Origin: Zoroaster sp. YZ-2022
Taxonomy: Eukaryota; Echinodermata; Asteroidea; Forcipulatida; Zoroasteridae
Direction of reading: 5' to 3'
Assembly (NCBI GenBank): GCA_029582265.1
Contig: CM055837.1
Location: 21,116,967 to 21,180,966 of the forward strand
Length of the DNA: 64,000 nucleotides
Both the position numbers and the translations under genes were made by a program. Positions 1-12,300 of the stretch are shown here, piece after piece (position 1 is the first letter of the stretch; every line of letters starts with the position of its first letter). Under the pieces are notes generated by a model. It had not been told where the DNA came from and ran no database searches. It saw only the letters and a program-made list of their open reading frames with translations.

Positions 1-78
1 CTGCAGTTAACCCTTGACCTGTGCCGATTTTTATTTGATAAGATCCTATGAATGTAACAATAACTTGAATTTCTACAG

Positions 79-339
79 GAGGCCACAGTGAAAAAGAACA
101 ACTATTGCGCTGAGTGTAGTCTTCCTGTAGATAACTCCGCCATGTTGGTTATCGGTGATCATAACTTCTGCTCTCAGCCTTGTCTTGATAATTACCAGAG
201 TCGTCAGACAAAGGTCTGTGATTACTGCTCTGGTATGATCACTCAAGCAGCAATCAATAAGTTTGTCAGGGACACGCAGGAAGGACGTAAGAAATTCTGT
301 TCTCAAGCCTGCACGGAAGAGTTCACTAAGAGAGTCAGG
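79..339 (+). CDS. ZMYM: ZMYM exon: two MYM fingers
   Basis: Acceptor ttctacag before 79 and donor GTAAG at 340; 87 codons, phase 0 at both ends. It encodes fingers CAEC...FCSQPC and CDYC...FCSQAC. It is the first visible exon and internal in the gene; the GTG at 88 is not a start. Confidence 0.9.
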
Positions 340-3300
340 GTAAGATTGTAATCTGTTGACCGATTTTCTTTGTTTGCAAAACTGTTACTATGGTAACACT
401 TTATTTTGAATCAAGATATACAAACAAAACCTAGCCTGTGAACATTTCATCTAAGACATGAATTCATTGTGAATTTTGTTTTATTATACTTATATTTGAG
501 AAGATTATGACTTTGTTGATATTTTCAATTATTCTAGTACCTTACAACTCCTTGTGATTAGTTATAATTGTGTTCAATGTTATAATATGTTTACGTGGTT
601 CTTTGCTGTTTTCCAGCACTGCAACACATGTGGTAAAGAGATTACTAAGGCTTCGGAGGGAATACTCGCTCCCGCTGGCTCAGATGGAAAGTTTGTGGAC
701 TTCTGTAAGCAAGAATGTGTCGATAACTACGGCAAAAAGACAGTGGTCTCTAACCTCGGAACAACCAAGCTTGAAGGAGGACAGCCAAGATATTGGGCTC
801 AAGACACGTTCTTTGTTTGCTCTGTTTGCAATAACTACGCAAAGGTACATTCATTCATTTATCTCTTTCTTATTTTCTTATTTATATCCCAGTAACCTAA
901 TCAATATTGGTAATTACCCGATTACAAAAGTACCAAATTATCCAAAAACTTGATTTAAAGTTGGTACATGTATCAATGTTTGAACTACACTCATTTAAAA
1001 GAAAACTAAAAAATTGCACATTTTCAAATGTTATTTTCTGTAAAAAAAAATATCAGTGCTTTTTCACTCTCATTACTTAAAATTTGCATTGAGCTGAAAT
1101 TGTAACACATTTGTTGTTTAACCCTTGTAACCCTTCTATGACTGCAAGGGTCAAAATCAGTCAAAATGTTGATATACTTGCCAAGGTATATCTAGTGCAC
1201 TTTAAAGTCAAACACTGTTAAAACCTTACGTGTAGTAAGTACATTTACAGGTTTTTGACTGGTAAAAACATTGGCCCGTATTCTAAAACTCTCCTTTAAA
1301 TAGGCATAAAGTAGACCTTTATAGAGGCTTCCTTTACTGAGGAGTTCCTTTGCTAAAGGCTCCTTTAACAAATGGTATTCAAGAACCACACTTTAACTTC
1401 CCTCATGTTAAGGTCGTCCTTTACCACAAATTTTTTAAAGGCTCCCTTTAAAGAAGGGACACTTTCTCTAAGGCTCCCTTTATGCTCCTAAATGATCTGT
1501 TGTAACAGGACGACGTCAGTTTTCTAGTCCCATGTAATACCTCTGGTGATTACGCTGCCATTGTTATTGTATGCAGTAGAATTTCCTTTTGTTTGCAACA
1601 GCGTCCTGTCCAATTGGAAAACTAATTACTTCGGCCCGTTTTCTTGCTATCACTGCTGAAACACTTCTGACGATTCTTGAAGCCGATGGCTGGGACACTC
1701 CTTGCAAATCTCCGTGAACAATCTGAAACGAACCCGTCGCATAGTAACGGAGTGCAACCAGCAGTTGGGTTCTTGGTGACAGGGGGCGTCCACGATTGTT
1801 CTCAGGTTCTGGTATGTCGTCGCCGATGAAGTTCATCAGGTGGTTAAATCCATCCTTGGTGAACCGAAAGCGTTTAAAAAAGGCGTCATCACTGAAATCA
1901 TCCTCTTGAAACTGAGGAAGACTTGTCCTGATACGTGGCATACCCCTAATGACGTCATAGAAACGCGCTAGTCGGTTGACGTAATCACCCATCGCTGAGG
2001 TATCAGAAGAGATCCTTGCACGTTGGCTGCTAAAGGAAGACTAAAAGATACTCCAGACCAACCTTACGTTTAAAGGCCTCCTTAATGCAAAATAAAGCAT
2101 TTCCTGTAATAAAGGAAGGTTCTTGAAACGACCCAACCTTTCCTAAAGGAAGGTACCTAAAGGCGTCCTTTGACCCGAGATAAAGGTTGGTTCTTGAAAT
2201 AAAATTTAGCTAAAGGTTGACTTAAAGTCTCCCTTAACGCTAAAGGAACGTTCTAGAATACGGGCCATTGTCTTGTATTGTTGAGGAAGGTCAACATGAC
2301 AGTAAAAACCAGTCAGAAAATGCCCCTGTGTGCACATTTGGGTCAACAGTAAAAAAAATAAGTTGACTGATTTTAACCTCTATAGCTATTTGCCACAAAA
2401 GTTCAGCTATAGTAGGAGGGTTAATGTATAATTAGATTACAAGAAAGTAGGAATGTAAAACAAAAAAATTAATTAAAAAAAATTAACTTCTTCTCTTACA
2501 GTATGTTTATGTATGTACCTTGTTTTCTCCTGTCTCATTTTGCCTTTGAGAAAGAACCTGCTAGGTTCCAAACGTAAGGCCAATAACCATTGTTTTGCAT
2601 TTATACTACATGTCCTTTAGGTTGGTAAGCAGTTTGCAACAGCTAATTCTCTATTTAAAAAATTTAATAAGTTTAAAAAAATTAAAAAATTTAATAAGTA
2701 AACAAATCCAACAAATCCAAAAGAATGTGTACAATTAATCAAAGTTTTTTGTTTTCACATCAAGGCTAAGCATGTGATCAGCATACAAGGCAAGCTGAAT
2801 GGTCTGTGTTCCTCGGACTGTTTCACCATCTTCAAGGAGAAGAACAAGTTACAGTTCTCATTATGCGCTCAGTGTAGTGCCCTCTGCTCTAACCAGAAGA
2901 TGATGAGAAGTGTTGAGATAGAGGGAAAGCTTCATCGATTCTGTAGTATGAGATGCTTCAAGATGAAACTAAAGAGGTCAATGAGCACCATAGCATGTGC
3001 TGCATGTAAGGTAAGAATGGTTTGTATTGGGGTGGGGTTTGAGAGGTTGTTAGAAGGTGTTTAGCTGCATGTAAGGTAAGAATGGTTTATATTGGGGTGG
3101 GGTTTGAGAGGTTGTTAGAAGGTGTTTAGCTGCATGTAAGGTAAGAATGGTTTGTATTGGGGTGGGGTTTGAGAGGTTGTTAGGTGTTTAGCTGCATGTA
3201 AGGTAAGAATGGTTTGTATTGGGGTGGGGTTTGAGAGGTTGTTAGAAGGTGTTTAGCTGCATGTAAGGTAAGAATGGTTTGTATTGGGGTGGGGTTTGAG

Positions 3301-6300
3301 AGGTTGTTAGAAGGTGTTTAGCTGCATGTAAGGTAAGAATGGTTTGTATTGGGGTGGGGTTTGAGAGGTTGTTAGGTGTTTAGCTGCATGTAAGGTAAGA
3401 ATGGTTTGTGTAGCACTGTTCTTATTTATTATGGGAAGTCCAGCTTTAAGCAGCTAAGCAGAGAAATTACTTAGCAACATCTTTTGATGGTTTTGAACTG
3501 TCCTACAGTGTTTGATTGAGCTGGTTTTCTGTTTAACATTGTTAGAAAATATTGGCTGGTTAAGAGAAAGACAGATTATTATGATATATTTATCCTTAGA
3601 AAGGTCACACAAATCATTTTAACATAAAACGTGATTTTGTTTTACAGACAGCATGTTCAGCACAAAGTATGATTGAGGAATGGAATGGTACAGAGCTGGT
3701 TAGATTCTTCTGTTCCACAGCTTGCCTCGGTAAGAGGGAATCCATACCATTCTCAGCTCCTGCTCAGAAGATTGCTACATCCATGTCATTGGTCCAGAAG
3801 CCCCAGCAGCAACAGAAACCTATGCCGACACTGAAGGTAACAACAAATGATGAAAATCAGAGCATTCAAAAACACCCAAATTTGATTCTAAAGAGTAGGC
3901 CAAATCTGATAAAGTAGGTAAACACTGGGATCACAATGAATTCTGGTTTTCATTAGCATATGGAAATCTATCTAGCCAATGGACATCAAGCAATTTACCC
4001 AGGGGAGGTCAAAGGTCAAGCAATTTACCCAGGGGAGGTCAAAGGTCAAGCAATGAACCATGTGGAGGTCAAAGGTTACCTTCGTGTACAAAAACATACA
4101 TTCTCCCAATATTGGTCTGTTTCCTTCTTTTTAGCCATGCTAAAATAAAAAAATAAAACTTTTACTGTCTCTCTCCCTCACCAGACCATACAAAGTAGTA
4201 GTACCACACGTACACCGTCCACCGGTAACAAGTGTGACCATTGCTCTAAACAACAGCGTCCTCAATATCATTTGACCATGTCGGACAACAGCATCCGTAA
4301 CTTTTGCTCCTACGGGTGCGTGATTGCGTTTCAAGCACAGTTCAATGTGCCGCCAGTCACCTTGCCCCAGGAGACTCTTCAGCTGACCTGTAGTCAGTGC
4401 CATCGTGGATTCACCAACAAGCCCCTACCACTGGACTTCAAAAGCGTTGTTAATGTTTTCTGCACGCAGAACTGCTTGGATGAGTTCAAGAGGGTATGTG
4501 TACTTCACAGAATTTCATTTGACTTAAAGAAGTATACAATTTGGACCTAAGAAATTATCAGCTGGAATCAAAATTTGAAACCCGATTTTTTAATTGATAT
4601 GAAGGTTTATAAATAAAGCTTGTTATGGTGAATCTATTTGTAGGTAATAAAAAATTCAAACGTGGTGTGAAATTCCTCTTTTGTCTCTATATTGCATTAA
4701 CTTCCCGTCTGAAGTAATGCCACATACTTATTTGACTGGTTTAGTTTTACATTATCTCTGTTGTAACAAGTGTCATTGAACAGACTCTTTGCACACTATG
4801 TTCATACTTGTCTGGTATCCAGATTGCCAATTATTAATCAACTTGAAAAATCCAACTTTCAAAGGCACCATTCTATTTTCAGACATTAGCCTCATTTTAA
4901 TTCCCATATACTTGTTGTATTAGGAAACCAAGATGGCAGTTATATATTGATGTCTTATTTATCACCAGGTGAACTCAGTAGTGACGGAGTGTGATTATTG
5001 TCATCTAGAGAAGATTCTTCATGAGCGGATTTATTTCTCTGGTCAGGCACGCAGCTTCTGTAGTGAAGGTCGGTTACAACTTCATCTTGAATGCAAAATA
5101 GTAAACGGAAAAAAGACAGAATAAACATAACATATACGCATGAATACATGTAAATAAACACTTGATAATAAACATTACATTTATACATAGACATGTAAAT
5201 AAACACTTGATAATAAACATTACATTTATACATAGACCTGTCAATAAACACTTGATACAATGCAACATTACACAGTACATGAACAAGTGAACAATTTCAG
5301 CTGTAAGAACAGAATAAACATTACATATACACATAAACATAGTCAGCATTAAACACATGTCAGCATTACACATAACATGTAAGCAATTTTAACTGTATTA
5401 ACCCTCCTACTGATAGACCATTTGAAACCATTCAAAATTTCCACTTACCAAAATGGCCATTGGTTTTGCACACACATGGTGATACCATTTGAAAAGTGTT
5501 GGTAGCAAGCTTTACTACCATTCAAATGGTTTTTGAATGGTGGATACACTACACCTTGGTGTGTTTCACAAAACGAATGGTTTCAAATGGTGCATCAACT
5601 TGTCTGAAAAAGGCACCAGAAGTAGGAGGGTTAATAACAGAAAGTTTGCAGTAGAACGTAATATCTGTAATAAGTTGTTATAGTGTGTTGGTTCTGAGAA
5701 GAACCAGTGGTTTTACCCGTATTGATTAGCAAAATTCTACCAATTTTTTCGCTGTTCTTATTTGTATGGTACCTTTACTTTCCCTTTTTATTCATCTTTA
5801 AGAAATGTAAATTTGAAAGGCACCAGTCTATTTTAGACACAAGCCTCATTTTGATTCCTATAGACTTGTGTATCCAAAAATCAAGATGGTCGGTCTGAAA
5901 TAATAGTTTATAATGGGATTAATTGGGCAGGAAAAAATCACTCCTAACCCTGGCACACAATCTTCAGTTTTCCCAATACCCCCAAGTCCTTAAACTAAGG
6001 CCCCCCCAAAAAAAACGTCTCTGATTTCTGGTCTCCGCAGCATCGCCGCAGACCTGCGCATCAGCATTTTTAATTTACTTTTTTTTGTGCTATGAAACGA
6101 TGTCCAATTGCAGCCAAAATTGCTGGATCGATTGGAATTCTGCCGTGCTATGCTTTAAACGACTTTGTCACTCTCTTAGCCACTCTTTTAGCCACTCTCT
6201 TAGCCACTCTCTTAGCCACTCTCTTAGCCACTCTCTTAGCCACTCTCTTAGCCACTCTCTTAGCCACTCTCTTAGCCACTCTCTTAGCCACCATACTTTG

Positions 6301-9300
6301 TATATGGGAAATTTGGTCCCCTTGTATACAATATATCACGTATTTCCCTGTTGGCAAAAAAATAAGATTGGACGAAAAAAAGTATGTCACCACACCGATT
6401 TTGAAGCCAACCGATGACCCAAAACTGGAGACTTTTTTTTGTGGGCCTAATGATGTCTTTGACAATCAAAATTATCAACCCATACGTACAAGTATTATGA
6501 ATTGTTTCTGTTTTGAACACAGGTTGTAAGTTACTCTTCAAGCAACAGTTTGCCCAGCGCTTGGGTCTCCGATGTACCGTATGTGACTATTGTGCTCAGA
6601 CATGTCGTAGTAGGGTTGAACGCATGTATGGAAACCACAAGAAGAAATTCTGTAGTATGGCCTGCAAGACTCAATATGATAAATGGCTCAGCAAAGGAGC
6701 AAAGTAAGTTATTTTGATATTGTTTCAGTGAGGTACACATTCTGAAAAGAACCTTATCGCACAACTCATATCTCGACTGTTGCTAAGTGAAATTATGGTT
6801 CAGGGGGGAACTAATATCTCGTTTCTCAACTATCGCAAAGTGAGAATTTGGTTCAGGGAGAACCATGGGGTCTTCTCTACGTTTCGAAGAGTGTGCTCTA
6901 ATCATCGTCAGGAGAATGACAATTAATTATTTATTAATTTGATTACTTTGTTACTTGTTTATTTGTAAAAAGTTGTCCCAGTTTTTCGTTATTTTTGTTT
7001 TGGTACTTGTAAAATGTCAGTTGCAAGTATTCAAATTTCAAAATGGGGTTGGGTAAATCCAGGAAAATTGTTTCCATCAGTACAATAATGATAACACATA
7101 CAAATGTTAACGACAGTTGGGAATCAATTCCTTGTTCTTGTCAACAGAGGGCAGTATATTTTACAGTATTGTTAGATTCTCCGATCTGCTGTTAGCATAC
7201 GTACATGTTTTTGTTTATTTTATGTTTTATTATTTTAATGAGCCACTCCTGACATAAATATTTGTTCAAGATTCAAGCTCAAGGTCATTGTTGGATTAAT
7301 TAATAATCTGTAACAATGTGTAATTTGCTGTTGTGTTGTAGATGTGACGGCTGTAGGTGTACAGGGCGTAAGCTTGCTGAGAGTTTTATCTGGCGTGGGG
7401 AAATGAAGAGAGTCTGCAACCAGCATTGTTTGCTGTTATTCTATACTCAGCAGAATATTCCTAATATGAAAACACAAACTCAGTCCACAATACCAGCCAT
7501 TCAGTTCGCTCAGATTGCTCCCAGTAAGTATACTTTTAGTTCGGTTTTCCAGGACCAGATCGGAAATTCCATGAATGCAAAGTGCATTTTGAAGATGAGG
7601 GCATGTTTCCAAAAGTGCACTGGAGGATTTTGGAGGATTTAGGAAGGTTCCTAGCCAGAATACCTAGGGGGTTAGGGTTAACATATAAATCAGTTGAGCA
7701 GTGAGGTTTTAAATCTCTTTTACTAAACATATAAATGTATTATATTTTGACAGAAACAACCACACCTGTGATTACTAATGTAGTGTCCTTGGCTACTAGC
7801 CAACAAAAGCAGCAACCATCAGGTAAGTTTGGCTTATAGATTCCATAGATTTCGTTCTCAATGTATACAAATTGAAGCTATTTCTACAATACAGAACAAT
7901 GAACATCAACAATTTCTCATCTGAATTTTCCGCTTCAGTACAAATCTGGATATATTTTCACTATTTTCTCATTAATAATATTGATTCTTAAAATTATGGA
8001 TGTAATTTACAGACATTTTACCAAAAGTATAATGTGGTTATTAGTCATCAAAATGTTGTTTTTTGGTTGTAAACCCGACCACTCTCATGATGGTAGATTA
8101 TAAACAACTGACCTTGACCTCTATTATTCTTGTGTTTACAGTCCTTCCTCAGAATAGTGTTCAGCAAAAAGTGGCCATCCAAACTGTTCCAAACATCAAG
8201 AAATGCCACAAACAAACCCAGATCACCACCGCACCCCCAAAAGTACTTCCTCCACCACCTCCTCCGACACCGTTACGTCCCGCTCCCAAGGTGATGAAGA
8301 ATAAAGTGACTCTAGTCAAACCGTACACCCAGACCAAATCCATCTCTTGCAGACCTCACACATCAACCAAGGAGACCATGACTGGTAAGACATCCCTCAT
8401 ATCCTTAATTACTACAGGAACCAGTTTCAACATTGCCTGCAAGAAATTTCCAGTTTATATTGAAAACTCCAGGTATCTTAACTTTCACCGTAACTATCCC
8501 AAAGTTGTTAAACTCTAGCGGCTAGTTTGGTTGGATTCTGTACTTGATAGCTATCCAGTTATCAAGATACTGCACTCCTATACTGCACTCCTGTATAATG
8601 ATGTTTTCAAAAATGTTTTTAATTTTCAGTGGAATATCTTTTGTAAGAAAATGAAACATTTTTGTATGTGTCTCTCAACAGATGAAACTCATCCAATCAT
8701 TATTCCTGTACCCGTTCCCATCTATATACCTGTCCCAATGCACATGTACTCCATGCCTGTGCCCCATATTTTATCTCTCCCCGTACCCATTCCCGTACCC
8801 ATCTTTGTTCCTGTTGCCTACAACAATGCCGATCATCTCTTACAATCCATCAAAGAGATCCGGGAGAAGATGCCATCAGATCCTCTAGAGGCGGAGTTGC
8901 TCATGTTGGCAGATGCCATCGCTGAAGATAATGCCGGCTCTAAAAGTGGGCAGGTTTCTGAGCAAGGAGACATTGCAACTCCAGAGATTAGCTCCTTGCA
9001 AGCACTGGGTATGTATGATTCTTAACATCTATACAGGTCTTTAGAGCAGCCATCTTGGTTTTCTAATGCACAAGTCTGAGAATCAAAATGAGGCTAATGT
9101 CCAAAACAGACTGGAGCCATTCAAACTAATTTTTTATCATGGTGATTATTGATAGGTACTCGGGGAACTATACAAATATTAAATGGTCAAATTTTAAGCG
9201 ATAGAAATTTGTATTTAGACAGAGGGTGCCAGGGAAGGTAGCAAAACTGCTTCTATGAGTATGCTTACTCTCTTTGAATCAAGATATACATTGAAGTGAA

Positions 9301-12300
9301 GGTACAACATTGGTAATGTTGGCAAAGCTATTTCTACGAGTATGCTTACTCACTTTGAACCAAGATATTTATTAAACAACCAACCTTAGCATGTTTCAGC
9401 TTAAATTTAAGTAATTAAATGAGAAAATAGTGAAAGTGCATTCTACCGTGGAATTTAGAAAGGAATACTCTTTTGAAAACAAAATTCAAAAACCCAAATT
9501 ATTCACTTTTTTCTAGGGAAGATTGCTACCATCATCAGCTTTACAACCAAGTTAGTTTCACTTTACAATTTGAATTATTAATTTTGTTTGTTTTAATTAT
9601 CAATTGTATAACGTATATTTAAATTTGATGTATATCAGATGCTTAATAAAGAAAGTGTAATCTATTTGATTTAGATGAAGGAGATGATTTAAGTAGCATC
9701 ACATTGGAAGATGCACAGGAGGTGATGTCCTCTCAGTTCTTGCCTGAAAACATTCTCAAGATGGCAGCTGATATGGCTCATGTGTTAGATGAGGAATCCA
9801 ATAATGATCTACAGGGTAAGAACCACAAATTTACTGAATGTATTATATCCACTAATCAGTTATAATTTCACATGGTATCATCCATCTATTGACAAATTTC
9901 AGAACAACCAATACAATTTTTTTCAGTGAAAGTTTTCAAATTTTGACCGGTACCGGTCAGCCACACAAGTTTGATGTTGCCACTTGCGGCTGAACTATTA
10001 GGGATTAATTTGCTGGACAGCCAGTTTAATGGCAGGTCCACTCTTGTCAACAGATCAGGGAGCTACAAATTGATGTAAATGTACACTTACGTAATATTGT
10101 TGTGTGTCGTTTGTGTATTTTGTGTCTGCAGAGGATCTGAACAGCCTTCTAACTATAGAGGAGCCGAAAGTTGATTTGCCGCCACGAACTACACGGTCCA
10201 AATCAAAAACACCTAGCCGCCGCGGGCGTAGCCGTGGAAACAAGCGTGCATGTGTTGAGGAATCCGCCACTTTAGAACCGGAAGAGCCTACCTTGGAAGT
10301 GAGGCGAAGCAAAGAAGAATCACGTAGTACCATCGGGGTGAACGCCTATTGCCACTTCATCACTCGTAAGAAAGCGAACATGGCGGGGAAAGAGGTGAAG
10401 GGATTAACATGGAATCAAGACATACTGGGTATCAGTATGGATGAGCTAGCATACGTCCTCTGTCTAATGTGTAAGGAAGCAGTGCAGCCTGATGGAACTA
10501 AATATCCACCAGATATCCTACATCTCATCTTCCTATCTATTCAGCATCATCTCTCCAACAGTGGCCGCCCTGACAACATCTTCACCGACCAGATCTACCG
10601 CCGCTTCACCGATCTCCTTCATGAGGAGATAAAAGAATGGGAAATAGAGAGGCATCCTGTATCCGATGTGATCTTGAACACACGTATTAATGAGGAGACG
10701 CTTTGGAATGCTAAACAGTTGGGGGCGCACTCTCCGTACATCCTTCTTAGTACCTTGATCTACTTCAATGCTAAGCATTTCCAGCTGAAGACGATTGAGA
10801 ATCACAAGGCCTTGGCGTTCTGTCGTATTCAGAAGCATATTCGTAAGATGGGACCAGCTCGATCAATGTTCCTGAAATATTACCCTGGAGCCGGCAAAAA
10901 AGGTACATTGCTTCTTTATTTCGTACCAGAAATTTAATTTAATTTTGGTACTCGGTAATTTCTGGTTTGAGCTAATTTTGGACCATTTAACCCTCCTACT
11001 CTCGCTGCACTTTAGTGGGAAGTTGCTATAGTGATCAAAACTAGTTAACTGCCTGTTTTGACTGTTGACCCAAATGCGCACACAGGGGCATTTGTGACTG
11101 GTTTTTACTGTCATTATGACCACCCTCAACAATACCAGACAATGCTTTTATCAGTCAAAAATGGTTGACTCATTTTGTTCTGTAAATGTTAATTACTAAA
11201 CGCAAGGTTTGACTTGTAAGTCCATGAGATATATACCTTGGCAAGTATCAACATTTTGACTGCTTTTGACCCTTGCAGTAGTAGGAAGGTTAATGAAATG
11301 AACTTTGAAGCACTCAGTATTTGTTAACTATTGCTTAAGGTCCTTACAGAAAGTAACACACTTTTAGTAAAATCTCTGTAAATATACCCATGCTACATCA
11401 GAATCAAGATACATCTATAAAAGCCAACCTGTGAATGTTGCAGCTTATTTCATTGAGAAAATATTGAATTCCTAATTGTTCTGATTATTCCAACATGAAA
11501 TTAAATCTTTAGAGAGAACAATTTATTTGCTAAATAACTTGATTAATTGTAAACAAATGATAGCAACTCGGACAGAAATATTTGAAGGGAAGTTTGATAC
11601 CATCATCAACAAGACAAAAAGTGAGTTTTATATAAATCTATGATAAGTTGAAACATTCACAAGTTTGTTTTCTAATGTATATCTTGATTCATACAGTAAG
11701 AATACTTGTCGAGACAGTTTTACCAATGTTGTACCTTCATATTTAAATGAGTTGTAATATTACAAATGTTATAGGAGTGACTGAGTCTGGAGGCAAGAGA
11801 AAGAGAGATAAAGATTCAGATGTAGAATCAGTACGTCTGGAACAGTCGGAGAACACGGATAACCCACTCAGATGTCCTGTCAGATTGTATGAATTCTACC
11901 TCTCAAAATGGTAAGGCTATACAATGTTCTTACGTTGTTTCTTGTTGAAGGGGAGACTGCAGACTTTTAATAGGGCATGGAATCTGTGTCCTAGTTTAAG
12001 ATGAACGCAGTGACTGAAAATTACTGTCACATTTATGCAGCAGCAACGGTAATATGACCGTATCATGTGGGTATTATTTTCAGCCACTGAGTTAATCTAA
12101 ACTAGCACTCTGATTCCATGCCCTGTTGATTGTGATGATATGGTCCCTTTAAGTTAAAACACAGTGGGGTTTCTGTGCATTGTGTGTTGTCTTATTTTGA
12201 ATAACAAATTGAATTTTGATTAGCAGTTTGCAATATAAGCATAATCATTCACTCACTCAGTCAATCAATCAACCTGGATTATTGCATCAGCATTTCCATC

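Larger units (their letters stand above)
1122..2420. mobile_element. TTAA-flanked MITE (family A) interrupted by a Harbinger-type element
   Basis: TTAA occurs at 1118-1121 and 2421-2424, and the right terminus ends AGTAGGAGGG. The flanks of the inner insertion match, in reverse orientation, the intact copy at 10991-11289. TTAA target sites with termini starting CCC are typical of piggyBac-type elements; that class call is inference. Confidence 0.8.

Noticed and set aside
6085..6529. Periodic ORFs (LSHSLSHS, LATLLATL, VAKRVAKR)
   Set aside because: All three come from the 12-bp tandem repeat inside a MITE.
8161..8343. Minus-strand glycine-rich ORF
   Set aside because: Shadow of the proline-rich ZMYM exon.
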